Of a DNA stretch of 52,249 nt, positions 27,549 to 36,234 are shown in pieces. Origin of the DNA: an uncultured Bacteroidota bacterium (lineage in GTDB: Bacteria > Bacteroidota > Bacteroidia > Flavobacteriales > Flavobacteriaceae); assembly GCA_902520835.1 (NCBI GenBank), contig CABYPD010000008.1:1-52249 (forward strand), read 5' to 3'. The position numbers were made by a program, and so were the translations under genes. The notes under the pieces are model-generated. The model made no database searches and was not told the origin of the DNA. It saw only the letters and a program-made list of their open reading frames with translations. Numbering within the stretch: the stretch's first letter is position 1; each line of letters starts with the position of its first letter.

Positions 27549-28322
27549 TTATTTATCTTTTTTTTCTTCTTTAGTTTTGTTTTCAGGCTCATCACCTTTT
27601 TCTTTCTTCGCTTCATTTTCCGCCTTTTCTTTATCTCTTTGCTGAAGACCTTCTTTGATAGATTCAGTCACTTTCTTTAAAATAATTTCAATTGACTTAG
27701 AAGCATCATCATTTGAGGGTATACCAAAATCAACTTTATTAGGGTCAGTGTTAGTATCAACCATAGCAAATATTGGAATATTAAGTTTATTAGCTTCTCT
27801 TACAGCAATATGTTCTCTTCTAATATCTACAACAAACAGAGCACCAGGAAGTCTAGTCATGCTAGTAATTGATCCTAAATTCTTTTCTAGTTTTGCTCTG
27901 GTTCTATCAACTCTTAATTTTTCTTTTTTAGAAAGAGTTTCAAATGTTCCGTCTTCTTTTGTTCTATCAATTGCAGACATTTTTTTTACAGCTTTTCTGA
28001 TGGTGACAAAATTTGTTAACATACCTCCAGGCCACCTTTCAGTGATATAAGGCATATTGACTTCAGAAGCACATTCTGAAATAATATTTTTTGCTTGTTT
28101 CTTAGTAGCAACAAAAAGAATCTTTCTTCCAGATGATGTAATCTTTTCTAAAGCAGAGCACGCTTCTTCAAGTTTATTGACTGTTTTATATAAATTTATG
28201 ATATGAATTCCGTTTTTTTCGGAATAAATAAAAGGAGCCATGTTTGGGTTCCATTTTCTAGTTAGATGTCCAAAGTGAACACCTGCCTTTACAAGGTCTT
28301 TGATTTCAGTTTTTTTTGCCAT
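27549..28322 (-). CDS. rpsB: 30S ribosomal protein S2
   Basis: 257 residues. The core shows LVKAGVHFGHLTRKWNPNM, IHIINLYKT, ILFVATKKQAK, ERWPGGMLTNFVTIRK, LPGALFVVDIRRE, and AVREANKLNIPIFAMVDTNTDP. The last 35 residues form a lysine- and glutamate-rich tail (after LQQRDKEKAENEA) that extends beyond the folded domain, as is common in this group. In many bacteria S2 represses its own operon through the leader; the 121-base leader here carries two adjacent hairpins. rpsB and tsf form one unit. Confidence 0.97.
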   Translation of the reverse strand: MAKKTEIKDLVKAGVHFGHLTRKWNPNMAPFIYSEKNGIHIINLYKTVNKLEEACSALEKITSSGRKILFVATKKQAKNIISECASEVNMPYITERWPGGMLTNFVTIRKAVKKMSAIDRTKEDGTFETLSKKEKLRVDRTRAKLEKNLGSITSMTRLPGALFVVDIRREHIAVREANKLNIPIFAMVDTNTDPNKVDFGIPSNDDASKSIEIILKKVTESIKEGLQQRDKEKAENEAKKEKGDEPENKTKEEKKDK

Positions 28323-28367
28323 TTTTTTTAGTTTACTTTCTTGTTCTTTAGCAACGTACCATTTGGC

Positions 28368-28404
28368 AGTTTAGATGCTAAACTAAATTTCGATTAACGA
28401 AATT
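28368..28404 (-). promoter_or_regulatory. Tandem hairpins in the rpsB leader
   Basis: In transcript order the first hairpin has arms AATTTCG and CGAAATT (28404-28386, loop of five bases) and the second has AGTTTAG and CTAAACT (28384-28368, loop of three). Only one base separates them, so they could stack coaxially. No T-run follows. They lie 46 bases upstream of the rpsB ATG and are candidates for S2 autoregulation; I cannot match them to a named leader family. Confidence 0.5.
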
Positions 28405-28443
28405 CGACAACGTTATTATTATGAACTTAATTCAAGAACTCTA

Positions 28444-28830
28444 TTATCTCTTAGAGAACTGGAATTTTTTTCTGGCCTTCTTCTGACCAAATTTCTTTCT
28501 TTCTACCATTCTAGGATCTCGCGTTAGCAATCCTTCACTCTTCAATGCTGATTTATTATCTTCAGAAATTTCACACAATGCTCTTGAAATAGCAAGTCTA
28601 ATAGCTTCTACTTGTCCAGTGGTACCACCTCCATAAACGTTTACAGATAAATCGTATTTACCAGTATTGTTAGTTAATTGAAATGGTTGCATTATTTTGT
28701 ACTGTTGTGTGGTAGTAGGAAAATATTCTTTGTAGTCTTTTCCATTAACAATTACATTGTCTTTTCCTTTTGACATGTATACTCTAGCTACAGATGTTTT
28801 TCTTCTACCTATTGTGTGAACTACTTCCAA
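28444..28830 (-). CDS. rpsI: 30S ribosomal protein S9
   Basis: 128 residues. The start codon is TTG at 28830, giving EVVHTIGRRKTSVARVYM, the normal N-terminus of the Bacteroidota protein; no in-frame ATG would fit. The family mark is NVYGGGTTGQVEAIRLAISRAL and the basic C-terminal tail GLLTRDPRMVERKKFGQKKARKKFQFSKR (listed here as its end residues K115-R128), which reaches the P-site tRNA. It follows rplM by one base, the usual L13-S9 pair. The 121 bases downstream form the rpsB leader. Confidence 0.96.
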   Translation of the reverse strand: MEVVHTIGRRKTSVARVYMSKGKDNVIVNGKDYKEYFPTTTQQYKIMQPFQLTNNTGKYDLSVNVYGGGTTGQVEAIRLAISRALCEISEDNKSALKSEGLLTRDPRMVERKKFGQKKARKKFQFSKR

Positions 28831-28831
28831 A

Positions 28832-29284
28832 TTATATGTTATTTAAGTTAATTGGTTCAGGGCTTTGAGACTCTTGTTTGTGTAATTCGTCATTGTAAAC
28901 TCTCAAATTTTTAAAAATTGCAGCTCCTAATTTATTTTTAGGAAGCATACCCTTTACAGCTTTTTCAACAATAATTGATGGATTTTTATCATGTAGTTGC
29001 TGAGCAGTTTTTACCCTTTGTCCACCAGGATATCCAGTATAACTAATATATTTTTTATCTGACCATTTGTTTCCAGTCAAATTAATTTTACTTGCATTAA
29101 TTATAATTACATTATCACCACAATCTACATGAGGGGTAAAACTTGGTTTATGCTTACCTCTCAATATTTTGGCAACTTTAGAGCACATTCTACCAAGATT
29201 TTGATCACTTGCATCAACAAGAAACCATCTCTTTTGAACATCTTCTTTTCTAATCGAAACTGTTTTAAAACTATTAGATTCCAA
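28832..29284 (-). CDS. rplM: 50S ribosomal protein L13
   Basis: 150 residues if translation begins at the TTG at 29284. A longer version from a TTG at 29308 is possible, but that codon forms the end of a -7 promoter box; the shorter start also gives exactly the usual distance to the conserved KTVSI region. No ATG is available in frame. L13 features include KRWFLVDASDQNLGRMCSK, KPSFTPHVDCGDNVI, SYTGYPGGQ and KGMLPKNKLGAAIFKNLRVY. L13 binds 23S rRNA early in assembly. It begins the ribosomal-protein transcript that continues with rpsI. Confidence 0.93.
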   Translation of the reverse strand: MESNSFKTVSIRKEDVQKRWFLVDASDQNLGRMCSKVAKILRGKHKPSFTPHVDCGDNVIIINASKINLTGNKWSDKKYISYTGYPGGQRVKTAQQLHDKNPSIIVEKAVKGMLPKNKLGAAIFKNLRVYNDELHKQESQSPEPINLNNI

Positions 29285-29305
29285 ATCAATTATTTTAATG
29301 GTCGA

Positions 29306-29336
29306 CAAAACTACAATAATTAATCAATATTGCAAA
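29306..29336 (-). promoter_or_regulatory. Promoter of the rplM-rpsI operon
   Basis: On the minus strand, TTTG (29336-29333), a 19-base spacer and TAGTTTTG (29313-29306) match the Bacteroidota -33/-7 consensus at all fixed positions. The inferred transcript start is near 29300, about 16 bases before the TTG at 29284. It overlaps the longer rplM reading frame and so decides the start. Confidence 0.7.
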
Positions 29337-29358
29337 TGATTTATAAAATAAATATAAC

Positions 29359-31995
29359 CTAGTGTGCCTCAAGCCAATTGTTGCCTATTCCGATGTCAAC
29401 TTTAAGAGGAACTTTTAGTTTATAGGCACTTTGCATGCTTGATGAAATAATTTCTTTTACAATGTTTAATTCATCTTTTAAACAATCAAAAATAAGTTCA
29501 TCATGAACTTGTAATATGAGTTTTGATTTAATTGATTGATTTTGAAATTCGTTATTGATTTTGACCATTGCAATTTTTATAATATCTGCAGCGCTACCTT
29601 GAACTGGAGTGTTAATTGCATTTCTTTCTGCTGAGGATCTTAATATTGCATTTCTTGAATTTATATCATTTAAAAATCTTTTTCTTCCAAGAATTGTTTT
29701 CACATATCCATTTTCCCTAGCAAATTCAACTTGATCCTGTGTGAAATCTTTTAGTTTAGGATATGATTTATAATAGTTTTCTATTATTTCTTTTGATTCT
29801 GACCTACTTAGTTTGGTTTGATTACTCAATCCAAAAGCAGAAACACCATAAATAATTCCAAAGTTTACAACTTTTGCATGACTTCTTTGTTCTGGTGTAA
29901 CATCCTTAAGTTTAATTCCAAAAACATTTGCAGCTGTTGCGGTATGAATATCTTCATCATTATTAAATGCATCAATCATGTTTTTGTCTTTACTCATTGA
30001 AGCAATAACTCTAAGTTCAATTTGGGAATAATCTGCTGATACTAGAATGTGTTTGTCATCTCTTGGAGTAAAAGCTTTTCTAATTAATTTTCCATTCTCT
30101 GTTCTAATTGGGATATTTTGAAGATTAGGATTCAAACTACTTAATCTACCAGTTGATGTTAGGGTCTGATTAAAAATGGTATGAATTCTTTTAGTTTCAC
30201 TATTTATTTGTTTTGGAAGTGCAGTAACATATGTTGTGATGAGTTTCTGTAAAGATCTCCATTTTAGAATTTTTTCAACTATTTTATGTTTTTCAGAAAG
30301 CTTTGATAAAGTTTCTTCACTTGTAGAGTATTGTCCAGTCTTTGTTTTTTTTGCCTTGGACTCGATTTTTAATTTATCAAATAATATTTCTCCAAGTTGT
30401 TTTGGAGATGCTAAATTAAACTCTTCACCTGAGAAACTAAAAATTTCGGATTGCAGTTTTTTTAAAGAGTTATCAAATTGTTTGTATATATAATCCAACA
30501 ACTTAGTATCAATATTTACCCCTTCATTTTCCATTTCGGTTAATATTATAGATAAAGGCATCTCAACATCTTCAAAAAGAGATTCAATTCCATGCTCAAT
30601 AATTTCTTTAGTAACTATTGTAGACAATTTATTTATATAAAATACTCTTTCTTCAGAACCTAAATTAAAACCATAAATTTTTAAAAAAGATTCAAAATCA
30701 TCTCGTCTACTCGAATCAATTAGGTAGTTAGCAATTTTTAAATCAAAAAATTTTTTAGGATCATGACTCAAGTTGTGTTTATTAAAAAAACGTAAAACTT
30801 TTTTTACATCAAAAACATAAATTTTAGAATTAGCACTAAATAACGGCTCAATCATTTTAATAAATTCATTTGAATTTCTTTGATCAAGATTAATAGAATA
30901 AATTGAATTTTCAGTCCAACAAAAAGTTAAATAATTTTCTTTGTTAACATCAATAGAATAAGTTTTTTCATTGGATAGTTTTTCATGTAAAAGTCTAAAA
31001 GATGTTTCGTTAGAGACATCTTGAATTAAAAATTTATTTGAAGATATGGGAGCTTCCTCAATATTAGTAAATAAGTCAATATTCTTATCAATTTCTTTAA
31101 TTTCTTCATTATCCTTAACGAAAAGCTTTTTATATGTTTCAGTTAATCTTCTAAACTCTAGTTCACTAAAAATTTTAGTTATCTCATTATTATTAGGCGC
31201 TTTTAATTTTAAATCTTCAAGTTCAAATTCAACAGGAACATTAGTAATTATTGTTGCTAATTTTTTTGATAAAAAACCAAGATCTTTATTGTCTTCAATT
31301 TTTTCTTTTAATTTTCCTTTTAAATGTTCTATGTTCTCAATTAATCCCTCAAGAGAACCATATTCTTTTAAAAATTTTTTAGCTGTTTTATCTCCAACTC
31401 CAGGGAGGCCAGGTATATTATCAACAGAATCCCCCATCATCCCTAAATAATCAATAACTTTTATCGGATGATCAATTTCAAATTTCTTATTCACTTCATC
31501 AACTCCCCAAATTTCAATACCATTTCCAAATCGAGCTGGTTTATATAAGAATATATTTTTAGTAACTAATTGTGCAAAATCTTTATCTGGAGTCACCATA
31601 AATGTTTGAAACCCTTCTTTTTCAGCTCTCAATGCAATAGTTCCTATTATATCATCAGCTTCGTAACCTTCTTTATCAATTGTATTAATACCTAAGTTTT
31701 TTAGGATATCATAAATAATTGGTACTGATTCAAGAATTGGTTCTGGTGTAGCATGTCTATTAGCTTTATATTCTTGAAATATTTCTCTTCTGTCTTTGGA
31801 ACCCCCTTTATCAAAAATAACTGAAAAATAGTCAGGATTTTCTCTATTTAAAATATCAAATATTGAATTCAAAAATCCCATTATTGCACTTGTATCAAAT
31901 CCTTTTGAATTAATTCTAGGATTTTTTATAAAAGCATAATATCCTCTGAAAATTAGAGCATAGGCATCAATCAAAAAAAGTTTTGGTTTATTCAT
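29359..31995 (-). CDS. polA: DNA polymerase I with degenerate proofreading domain
   Basis: 878 residues, somewhat short. It fills gaps and removes Okazaki RNA primers. The N-terminal 5' nuclease domain (about 1-290) has FLIDAYALIFRGYYAF, YEADDIIGT and GMMGDSVDNIPGLPGVG. The polymerase domain is complete: motif A VSADYSQIELR (D655), motif B KVVNFGIIYG (from K708) and motif C VHDELIF (H831-D832-E833). The middle 3'-5' exonuclease domain (about 320-475) is eroded: DxE has become D349-V-N351, the second aspartate is V400, and the YxxxD motif cannot be found. DNA binding elements around SPKQLGEILFDKL and TSTGRLSS are normal. The enzyme should polymerise but not proofread. Confidence 0.95.
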   Translation of the reverse strand: MNKPKLFLIDAYALIFRGYYAFIKNPRINSKGFDTSAIMGFLNSIFDILNRENPDYFSVIFDKGGSKDRREIFQEYKANRHATPEPILESVPIIYDILKNLGINTIDKEGYEADDIIGTIALRAEKEGFQTFMVTPDKDFAQLVTKNIFLYKPARFGNGIEIWGVDEVNKKFEIDHPIKVIDYLGMMGDSVDNIPGLPGVGDKTAKKFLKEYGSLEGLIENIEHLKGKLKEKIEDNKDLGFLSKKLATIITNVPVEFELEDLKLKAPNNNEITKIFSELEFRRLTETYKKLFVKDNEEIKEIDKNIDLFTNIEEAPISSNKFLIQDVSNETSFRLLHEKLSNEKTYSIDVNKENYLTFCWTENSIYSINLDQRNSNEFIKMIEPLFSANSKIYVFDVKKVLRFFNKHNLSHDPKKFFDLKIANYLIDSSRRDDFESFLKIYGFNLGSEERVFYINKLSTIVTKEIIEHGIESLFEDVEMPLSIILTEMENEGVNIDTKLLDYIYKQFDNSLKKLQSEIFSFSGEEFNLASPKQLGEILFDKLKIESKAKKTKTGQYSTSEETLSKLSEKHKIVEKILKWRSLQKLITTYVTALPKQINSETKRIHTIFNQTLTSTGRLSSLNPNLQNIPIRTENGKLIRKAFTPRDDKHILVSADYSQIELRVIASMSKDKNMIDAFNNDEDIHTATAANVFGIKLKDVTPEQRSHAKVVNFGIIYGVSAFGLSNQTKLSRSESKEIIENYYKSYPKLKDFTQDQVEFARENGYVKTILGRKRFLNDINSRNAILRSSAERNAINTPVQGSAADIIKIAMVKINNEFQNQSIKSKLILQVHDELIFDCLKDELNIVKEIISSSMQSAYKLKVPLKVDIGIGNNWLEAH

Positions 31996-32123
31996 TGAAG
32001 TAGGTTCTAAATTACGAACTAATGATTAGAAATCTTAATATTTATTAACCTAAAATATTTTGATATAAAACAGTAAAAATCACTTATTTATAAAAAATGT
32101 TATTTTTACCCTAAATTCTGTAT

Positions 32124-32420
32124 ATGTCTAAATTTGGTGAACTTATTGATTCCGAAATGCCAATTCTTTTGGATTTTTATACTGATTGGAATGAATCATC
32201 AACATCAATGCACCCTGTTTTAAAAGATGTTGCTGCTGCAATTGGAGATAAAGGAAAGGTAATAAAAATCAATGTTGACAAAAACAATGAATTAGCTCAG
32301 GCCCTTCGTATTAAAGGTCTTCCAACTTTAATGATTTATAAGTCAGGTGAAATGGTATGGAGGCAGAGTGGCGAGCAAGATGCCAATACTCTGATAAATC
32401 TATTAAACGAATTTCTATAA
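32124..32420 (+). CDS. Thioredoxin-like protein without the CxxC pair
   Basis: 98 residues. The thioredoxin fold is clear (ILLDFYTDW, VIKINVDKN, RIKGLPTLMIYKSGEMVWRQ with the cis-proline P67), but the active site WCxxC is replaced by W22-N-E-S-S and the protein contains no cysteine. It cannot do dithiol chemistry, so a chaperone-like or binding role is more likely. I recall similar cysteine-free versions beside polA in other Flavobacteria, but have not checked this. It is divergent from polA (128-base gap), and its last six bases overlap the convergent DUF2723 gene. Confidence 0.85.
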   Translation: MSKFGELIDSEMPILLDFYTDWNESSTSMHPVLKDVAAAIGDKGKVIKINVDKNNELAQALRIKGLPTLMIYKSGEMVWRQSGEQDANTLINLLNEFL

Positions 32421-35400
32421 ACTAAAATTATCAACGTAATTCAAGTATTCATTTAATTCAGATTTAATATATTCTTTATCCTCATATTCTGATATTATGG
32501 CAATTAATTCTTCATAATTACCTAACTCTTGTTTAGATAATGAATTTATGTAATCAGCTGAAGAATCATCCCTTGCAGAAATTAAATTTTTTAATCTTTC
32601 TAAAATTAATTTTTTATTTATTTCATAAAGGTCTCTTGCTTCAGATTGTTTTTCTGCTAAATATAATGGAGAAATAAAACTTATTAAATAATTGAAGAAA
32701 TCATACTCGCCATACAAACTTTTAAAAACATTAGATGTTTCTATGTATTTTAATAAATAATCACTGACAAATTCAATTTCTCCTAAATTTATTTGATTCT
32801 CAAGAAGACCTCTTAATCTTTCATTATAGGTAAAAATATTTTCAGCATATGATTCTAAATCAAAACTATTCTCATTGTAAAGCATAGATTTTGAGTAATA
32901 ATTAATCTGATCGTGATATTTTTCCTCAATTATTTTAAATAGGTCTCTACCCTTTTTAATTTTTCCGAGTTTATAATAGCTATCTATATATGGTTCACTT
33001 AGACTATAGTATCCAAAATACTCAATAGGTAACTTCTCAAAAGAAAGATCTAAAATTTCATTAGCCTTCTCGTAGTCTCCAAGTGAAATAAATTCTTCAG
33101 CAAGTCTATGTAAATTACTTCTAAAAGTTATACTATTTTTCCTCGTTTCAGGATCATGGTAAATTTTGTCTGATTCTGAATTACCCCATTGCCATTTTTT
33201 TACAATTTTGTACATATTATTTGGATCAATTCTCCCCATCTGGTAGGGATTGTCAGGATTTAATGGTGTTTTAATTGGAACAAGCTTATAAACTAAACCA
33301 TCTAACTGAAGATAATCTTTCATCCACAAGTATTCTGAATCTTTGTAACTTCCACCTGTAAAATATATTGGTCTTTCCCAGTCATTTTTAGAAAGAATAT
33401 CAAGCATAAGTATTTGATTTTTATACAAACCCGATTTTGGAAGGTCGATATCAATATAATCAACAATTAAATTTTCATTTTCTTTTTTAACAACACCAGA
33501 GTTTAGAACATTTTCTTTATTAACGTAAAATCGCACCTTATTAGTTGGGTAAAAAACCATATTTTGGGTAAACTTTGGAACATTATTTAAATCAGATTTG
33601 TCATAACCATATTGTTCCAGTAAAAATTTGTATTTAGTTCTTTCATTATCACTGCTTATCCAGTTCATAAAATCTTTTAAGTCCCACCTAACAGAATCAA
33701 TTAGTGCCTCGTATTTAATGTAATCTCTTATGCCATGCGCATATTGACTGTGTTTTAGTTGGGATTTTATTGGCTCACTTTTATATGCCTTTCTCTTCAT
33801 TTGATCCATATACCAGTCTGTAGCTATTAGACTAGTATTTATTGTCCTTACATCAGTTCTATGTTCTTCAATTTCTTGAGCATACCAAAGAGCAAAAGTA
33901 TCATTGTCTCCAATTGTAAAAATCATAGCTTGTTTGTCTTCCACAATTGAGTCAAGATATGCTTTAGCTAAAGTTTGAGCTGTATATCTGTCAGATCTAT
34001 CGTGATCATCCCAATTATTGAATGCAAGTAATACAGGAGCAGCTAATACAATCATGAATGAGATTATCGAAGAGTAACGTTCGTTTAAATAGTGTTTTAT
34101 GGATTTAAAAAAGTACATAAAACTTAGTCCTATAAAAATTGAAAATGCATAAAATGAACCAACTAAAGCATAATCCCTTTCTCTTGGTTCAAAGACTCTC
34201 TCATTCAAATAAAACTTAAGAGCTATCCCAGTGAAAACAAATAAAAGAAATAAAGGCCAAAAAGTCTTAAAATCTATCTTCAATATAAATAAAAAACCAA
34301 TTAATCCTAAAATTAAAGGAATCATAAAATATTTGTTTCGAGCTTTATTATTAATTACATCAGGTGGTAAATTATTTTGAGGACCCAATCTAAATTCATC
34401 AATAATTTTAAAACCTGAAATCCAATTTCCATTTTCAAGGTCAAATTTCCATTGATTATCATTTTGCCTTCCAGAGAAATTCCACATAAAATATCTAAAA
34501 TACATTTGCCTCAATTGATAAGAAAAAAAGTAATTAAGATTAGCTAAAAAACTAGGTTTTTCAATCTCAATGTAACTATTAAAGTCTGTTAAAAATTCAT
34601 TGAATTCCTCTGCAGTTACATCGTCATTATCAATATCATTTTTAAAGTTTTGAACAATTTTTTGGACTTGAGGTTCATTTTTGTATTCATCTTTGATTGC
34701 AAAATTTAAAAATCCATAATATTTTAAATAATTAACAGCATTATTGTCACTCCACATTCTAGGGAAAAATCCTCTATGTTTTTTATTCGAATTAATTTTT
34801 CCCTTTTCCCAATCATTAACAATTATATATTTATTGAGTTTTTCATTTTTTTCATATTTTGGCTTATCATCTTTGTATGGTTCATCCAGATCTTGTCCAG
34901 CATAAGCATCAGTAAACATTGGTCCATAAAATAAATAAGTTTCAGGATACTGTTCTAAATTATAGTATGCTAATAATGATCTTGCATCTTTTGGTGAATT
35001 TTCATTGATTACAGTCTCAGCATTAGATCTTATAGGAATCATTAGCCAAGATGAGAATCCAATAAATATGAAAGTTATACATAGTATTAATGTATTCAAT
35101 GTATATAGTTTTTTCTTTTTAGTAAAATTGATTGAGCTAAATAAAATGAGTATCAAAAGAAATGCAGTGAAAATTGTTCCTGAATTAAATGGGAGACCTA
35201 ATTCATTGACAAAAAACACCTCTAAATAACCAAATAATTTTAGTGTTGACGGTAGTAATAATTTAAAGATGAATAATAAAATTGAAACAGAAATAATATT
35301 TGCAAGTATGAATTTTTTAAAATCAATTTTTTGATATTTTTTAAAAAAATAAATTAGTCCGATTGAAGGCAATGCAAGAAGACCCATAAAATGAACACCA

Positions 35401-35957
35401 AATGATAAACCAATTACAAACGAAATTAAAATTAACCACCTGTCTGATCTATCGCTACCAAATTCAGATTCCCACTTTAAACCAAGCCAAAACAGCACAG
35501 ATAAAATTAATGTAGCCATTGCATACACCTCAGCTTCAACAGCATTAAACCAGAAGCTATCTGTAAATGTAAATGTAAGCGCACCCAGAAATGATGAGCC
35601 AAAAACTTTTAGAAACTCATCTTTTTTTAACATATCACCAATGCCAAGTATCTTTTTTGTTATCAATGAAATTGACCAAAAAAGAAATACAATAGTAAAT
35701 GCACTTGACGTCACTGACATCATATTAACTGTGAATGCAATTTGTTCAACATCAAAAGCAAAAATTGAAAAAACAGCACCAAGCATTTGAAATAATGGAG
35801 CTCCAGGGGGATGCCCTATTTGAAGTTTTGCGGATGTTGAGATATATTCTGCACAATCCCAATAGCTGGCAGTTGGTTCTACTGTGAGGTAAAAAACTAT
35901 AAATGCAATTAAGCCGTTTAAAAATCCAAAAAAATTATTGTATTTATTAAAATTCAA
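32415..35957 (-). CDS. DUF2723 multi-pass membrane protein
   Basis: 1180 residues. The N-terminal half (about 1-680) has many transmembrane helices and the DUF2723 signature TVEPTASYWDCAEYISTSAKLQIGHPPGAPLFQM, here residues 25-59, which resembles the acidic first loop of GT-C glycosyltransferases such as protein O-mannosyltransferases. The soluble C-terminal half has GDNDTFALWYAQE, NTSLIATDWYMDQMKRKAY near 740, and a helical repeat-like end (about 960-1180). The family is common in Bacteroidota and is presumed to transfer sugars at the cell envelope; no activity is proven. The start is TTG at 35957, with no in-frame ATG that fits the first helix. Confidence 0.85.
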   Translation of the reverse strand: MNFNKYNNFFGFLNGLIAFIVFYLTVEPTASYWDCAEYISTSAKLQIGHPPGAPLFQMLGAVFSIFAFDVEQIAFTVNMMSVTSSAFTIVFLFWSISLITKKILGIGDMLKKDEFLKVFGSSFLGALTFTFTDSFWFNAVEAEVYAMATLILSVLFWLGLKWESEFGSDRSDRWLILISFVIGLSFGVHFMGLLALPSIGLIYFFKKYQKIDFKKFILANIISVSILLFIFKLLLPSTLKLFGYLEVFFVNELGLPFNSGTIFTAFLLILILFSSINFTKKKKLYTLNTLILCITFIFIGFSSWLMIPIRSNAETVINENSPKDARSLLAYYNLEQYPETYLFYGPMFTDAYAGQDLDEPYKDDKPKYEKNEKLNKYIIVNDWEKGKINSNKKHRGFFPRMWSDNNAVNYLKYYGFLNFAIKDEYKNEPQVQKIVQNFKNDIDNDDVTAEEFNEFLTDFNSYIEIEKPSFLANLNYFFSYQLRQMYFRYFMWNFSGRQNDNQWKFDLENGNWISGFKIIDEFRLGPQNNLPPDVINNKARNKYFMIPLILGLIGFLFILKIDFKTFWPLFLLFVFTGIALKFYLNERVFEPRERDYALVGSFYAFSIFIGLSFMYFFKSIKHYLNERYSSIISFMIVLAAPVLLAFNNWDDHDRSDRYTAQTLAKAYLDSIVEDKQAMIFTIGDNDTFALWYAQEIEEHRTDVRTINTSLIATDWYMDQMKRKAYKSEPIKSQLKHSQYAHGIRDYIKYEALIDSVRWDLKDFMNWISSDNERTKYKFLLEQYGYDKSDLNNVPKFTQNMVFYPTNKVRFYVNKENVLNSGVVKKENENLIVDYIDIDLPKSGLYKNQILMLDILSKNDWERPIYFTGGSYKDSEYLWMKDYLQLDGLVYKLVPIKTPLNPDNPYQMGRIDPNNMYKIVKKWQWGNSESDKIYHDPETRKNSITFRSNLHRLAEEFISLGDYEKANEILDLSFEKLPIEYFGYYSLSEPYIDSYYKLGKIKKGRDLFKIIEEKYHDQINYYSKSMLYNENSFDLESYAENIFTYNERLRGLLENQINLGEIEFVSDYLLKYIETSNVFKSLYGEYDFFNYLISFISPLYLAEKQSEARDLYEINKKLILERLKNLISARDDSSADYINSLSKQELGNYEELIAIISEYEDKEYIKSELNEYLNYVDNFSL

Positions 35958-36072
35958 AATATTTTTTAAAGTCTAAAAATAAATAAACATTGTCAATTTT
36001 GCAGTTATTTCAATGTTAAAGATTAAAGTGATAATTATTTAATATAAACTGGTATATAATTGAAAGTTATTT

Positions 36073-36080
36073 TAAATTTG
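36073..36080 (+). promoter_or_regulatory. -7 box of tRNA-Gln
   Basis: TAAATTTG is an exact TAnnTTTG match ending eight bases before the mature tRNA. A TTG at 36060-36062 is too close to serve as the -33 element; no better one was found. Confidence 0.45.
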
Positions 36081-36088
36081 CATGCTCT

Positions 36089-36161
36089 TGGCCTATGGTG
36101 TAACTGGCAACACGTCTGGTTTTGGTCCAGAAGAGTCTAGGTTCGATCCCTAGTAGGCCAA
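36089..36161 (+). tRNA. tRNA-Gln (anticodon TTG)
   Basis: All arms pair: acceptor TGGCCTA with TAGGCCA, D arm GTG/CAC, anticodon stem TCTGG/CCAGA with loop TTTTGGT, and T stem CTAGG/CCTAG with loop TTCGATC. The anticodon is TTG, reading CAA and CAG glutamine codons. The discriminator is A36161, and the terminal CCA is not encoded. It stands alone between the DUF2723 gene and nusA. Confidence 0.95.
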
Positions 36162-36181
36162 CAAAGTTTGTAAGATATTTA

Positions 36182-36189
36182 TATATTTG
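36182..36189 (+). promoter_or_regulatory. -7 box, probable nusA-infB promoter
   Basis: TATATTTG fits TAnnTTTG and is the last such box before nusA. The inferred transcript start is near 36194, upstream of the hairpin at 36209-36234, so that hairpin would be in the nusA leader. No matching -33 element at the usual spacing. Confidence 0.4.
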
Positions 36190-36208
36190 CACAGCTGAAC
36201 GAAATATA

Positions 36209-36234
36209 GAGGGGACATTGTCCCCTCCTTTTTT
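36209..36234 (+). terminator. Intrinsic terminator between tRNA-Gln and nusA
   Basis: GAGGGGAC (36209-36216), loop ATT, GTCCCCTC (36220-36227), then C and six T residues (36229-36234). The GC-rich eight-pair stem is strong for this AT-rich genome. It ends 18 bases before the nusA ATG and may both end tRNA-Gln transcripts and attenuate nusA. Confidence 0.8.

Noticed and set aside
27655-28050. 131-codon open frame opposite rpsB
   Set aside because: It lies entirely antisense to a certain gene, has no promoter or family features, and long antisense frames are common in this codon usage. The same applies to frames at 31046-31450 (opposite polA) and 26024-26377 (opposite pyrH).
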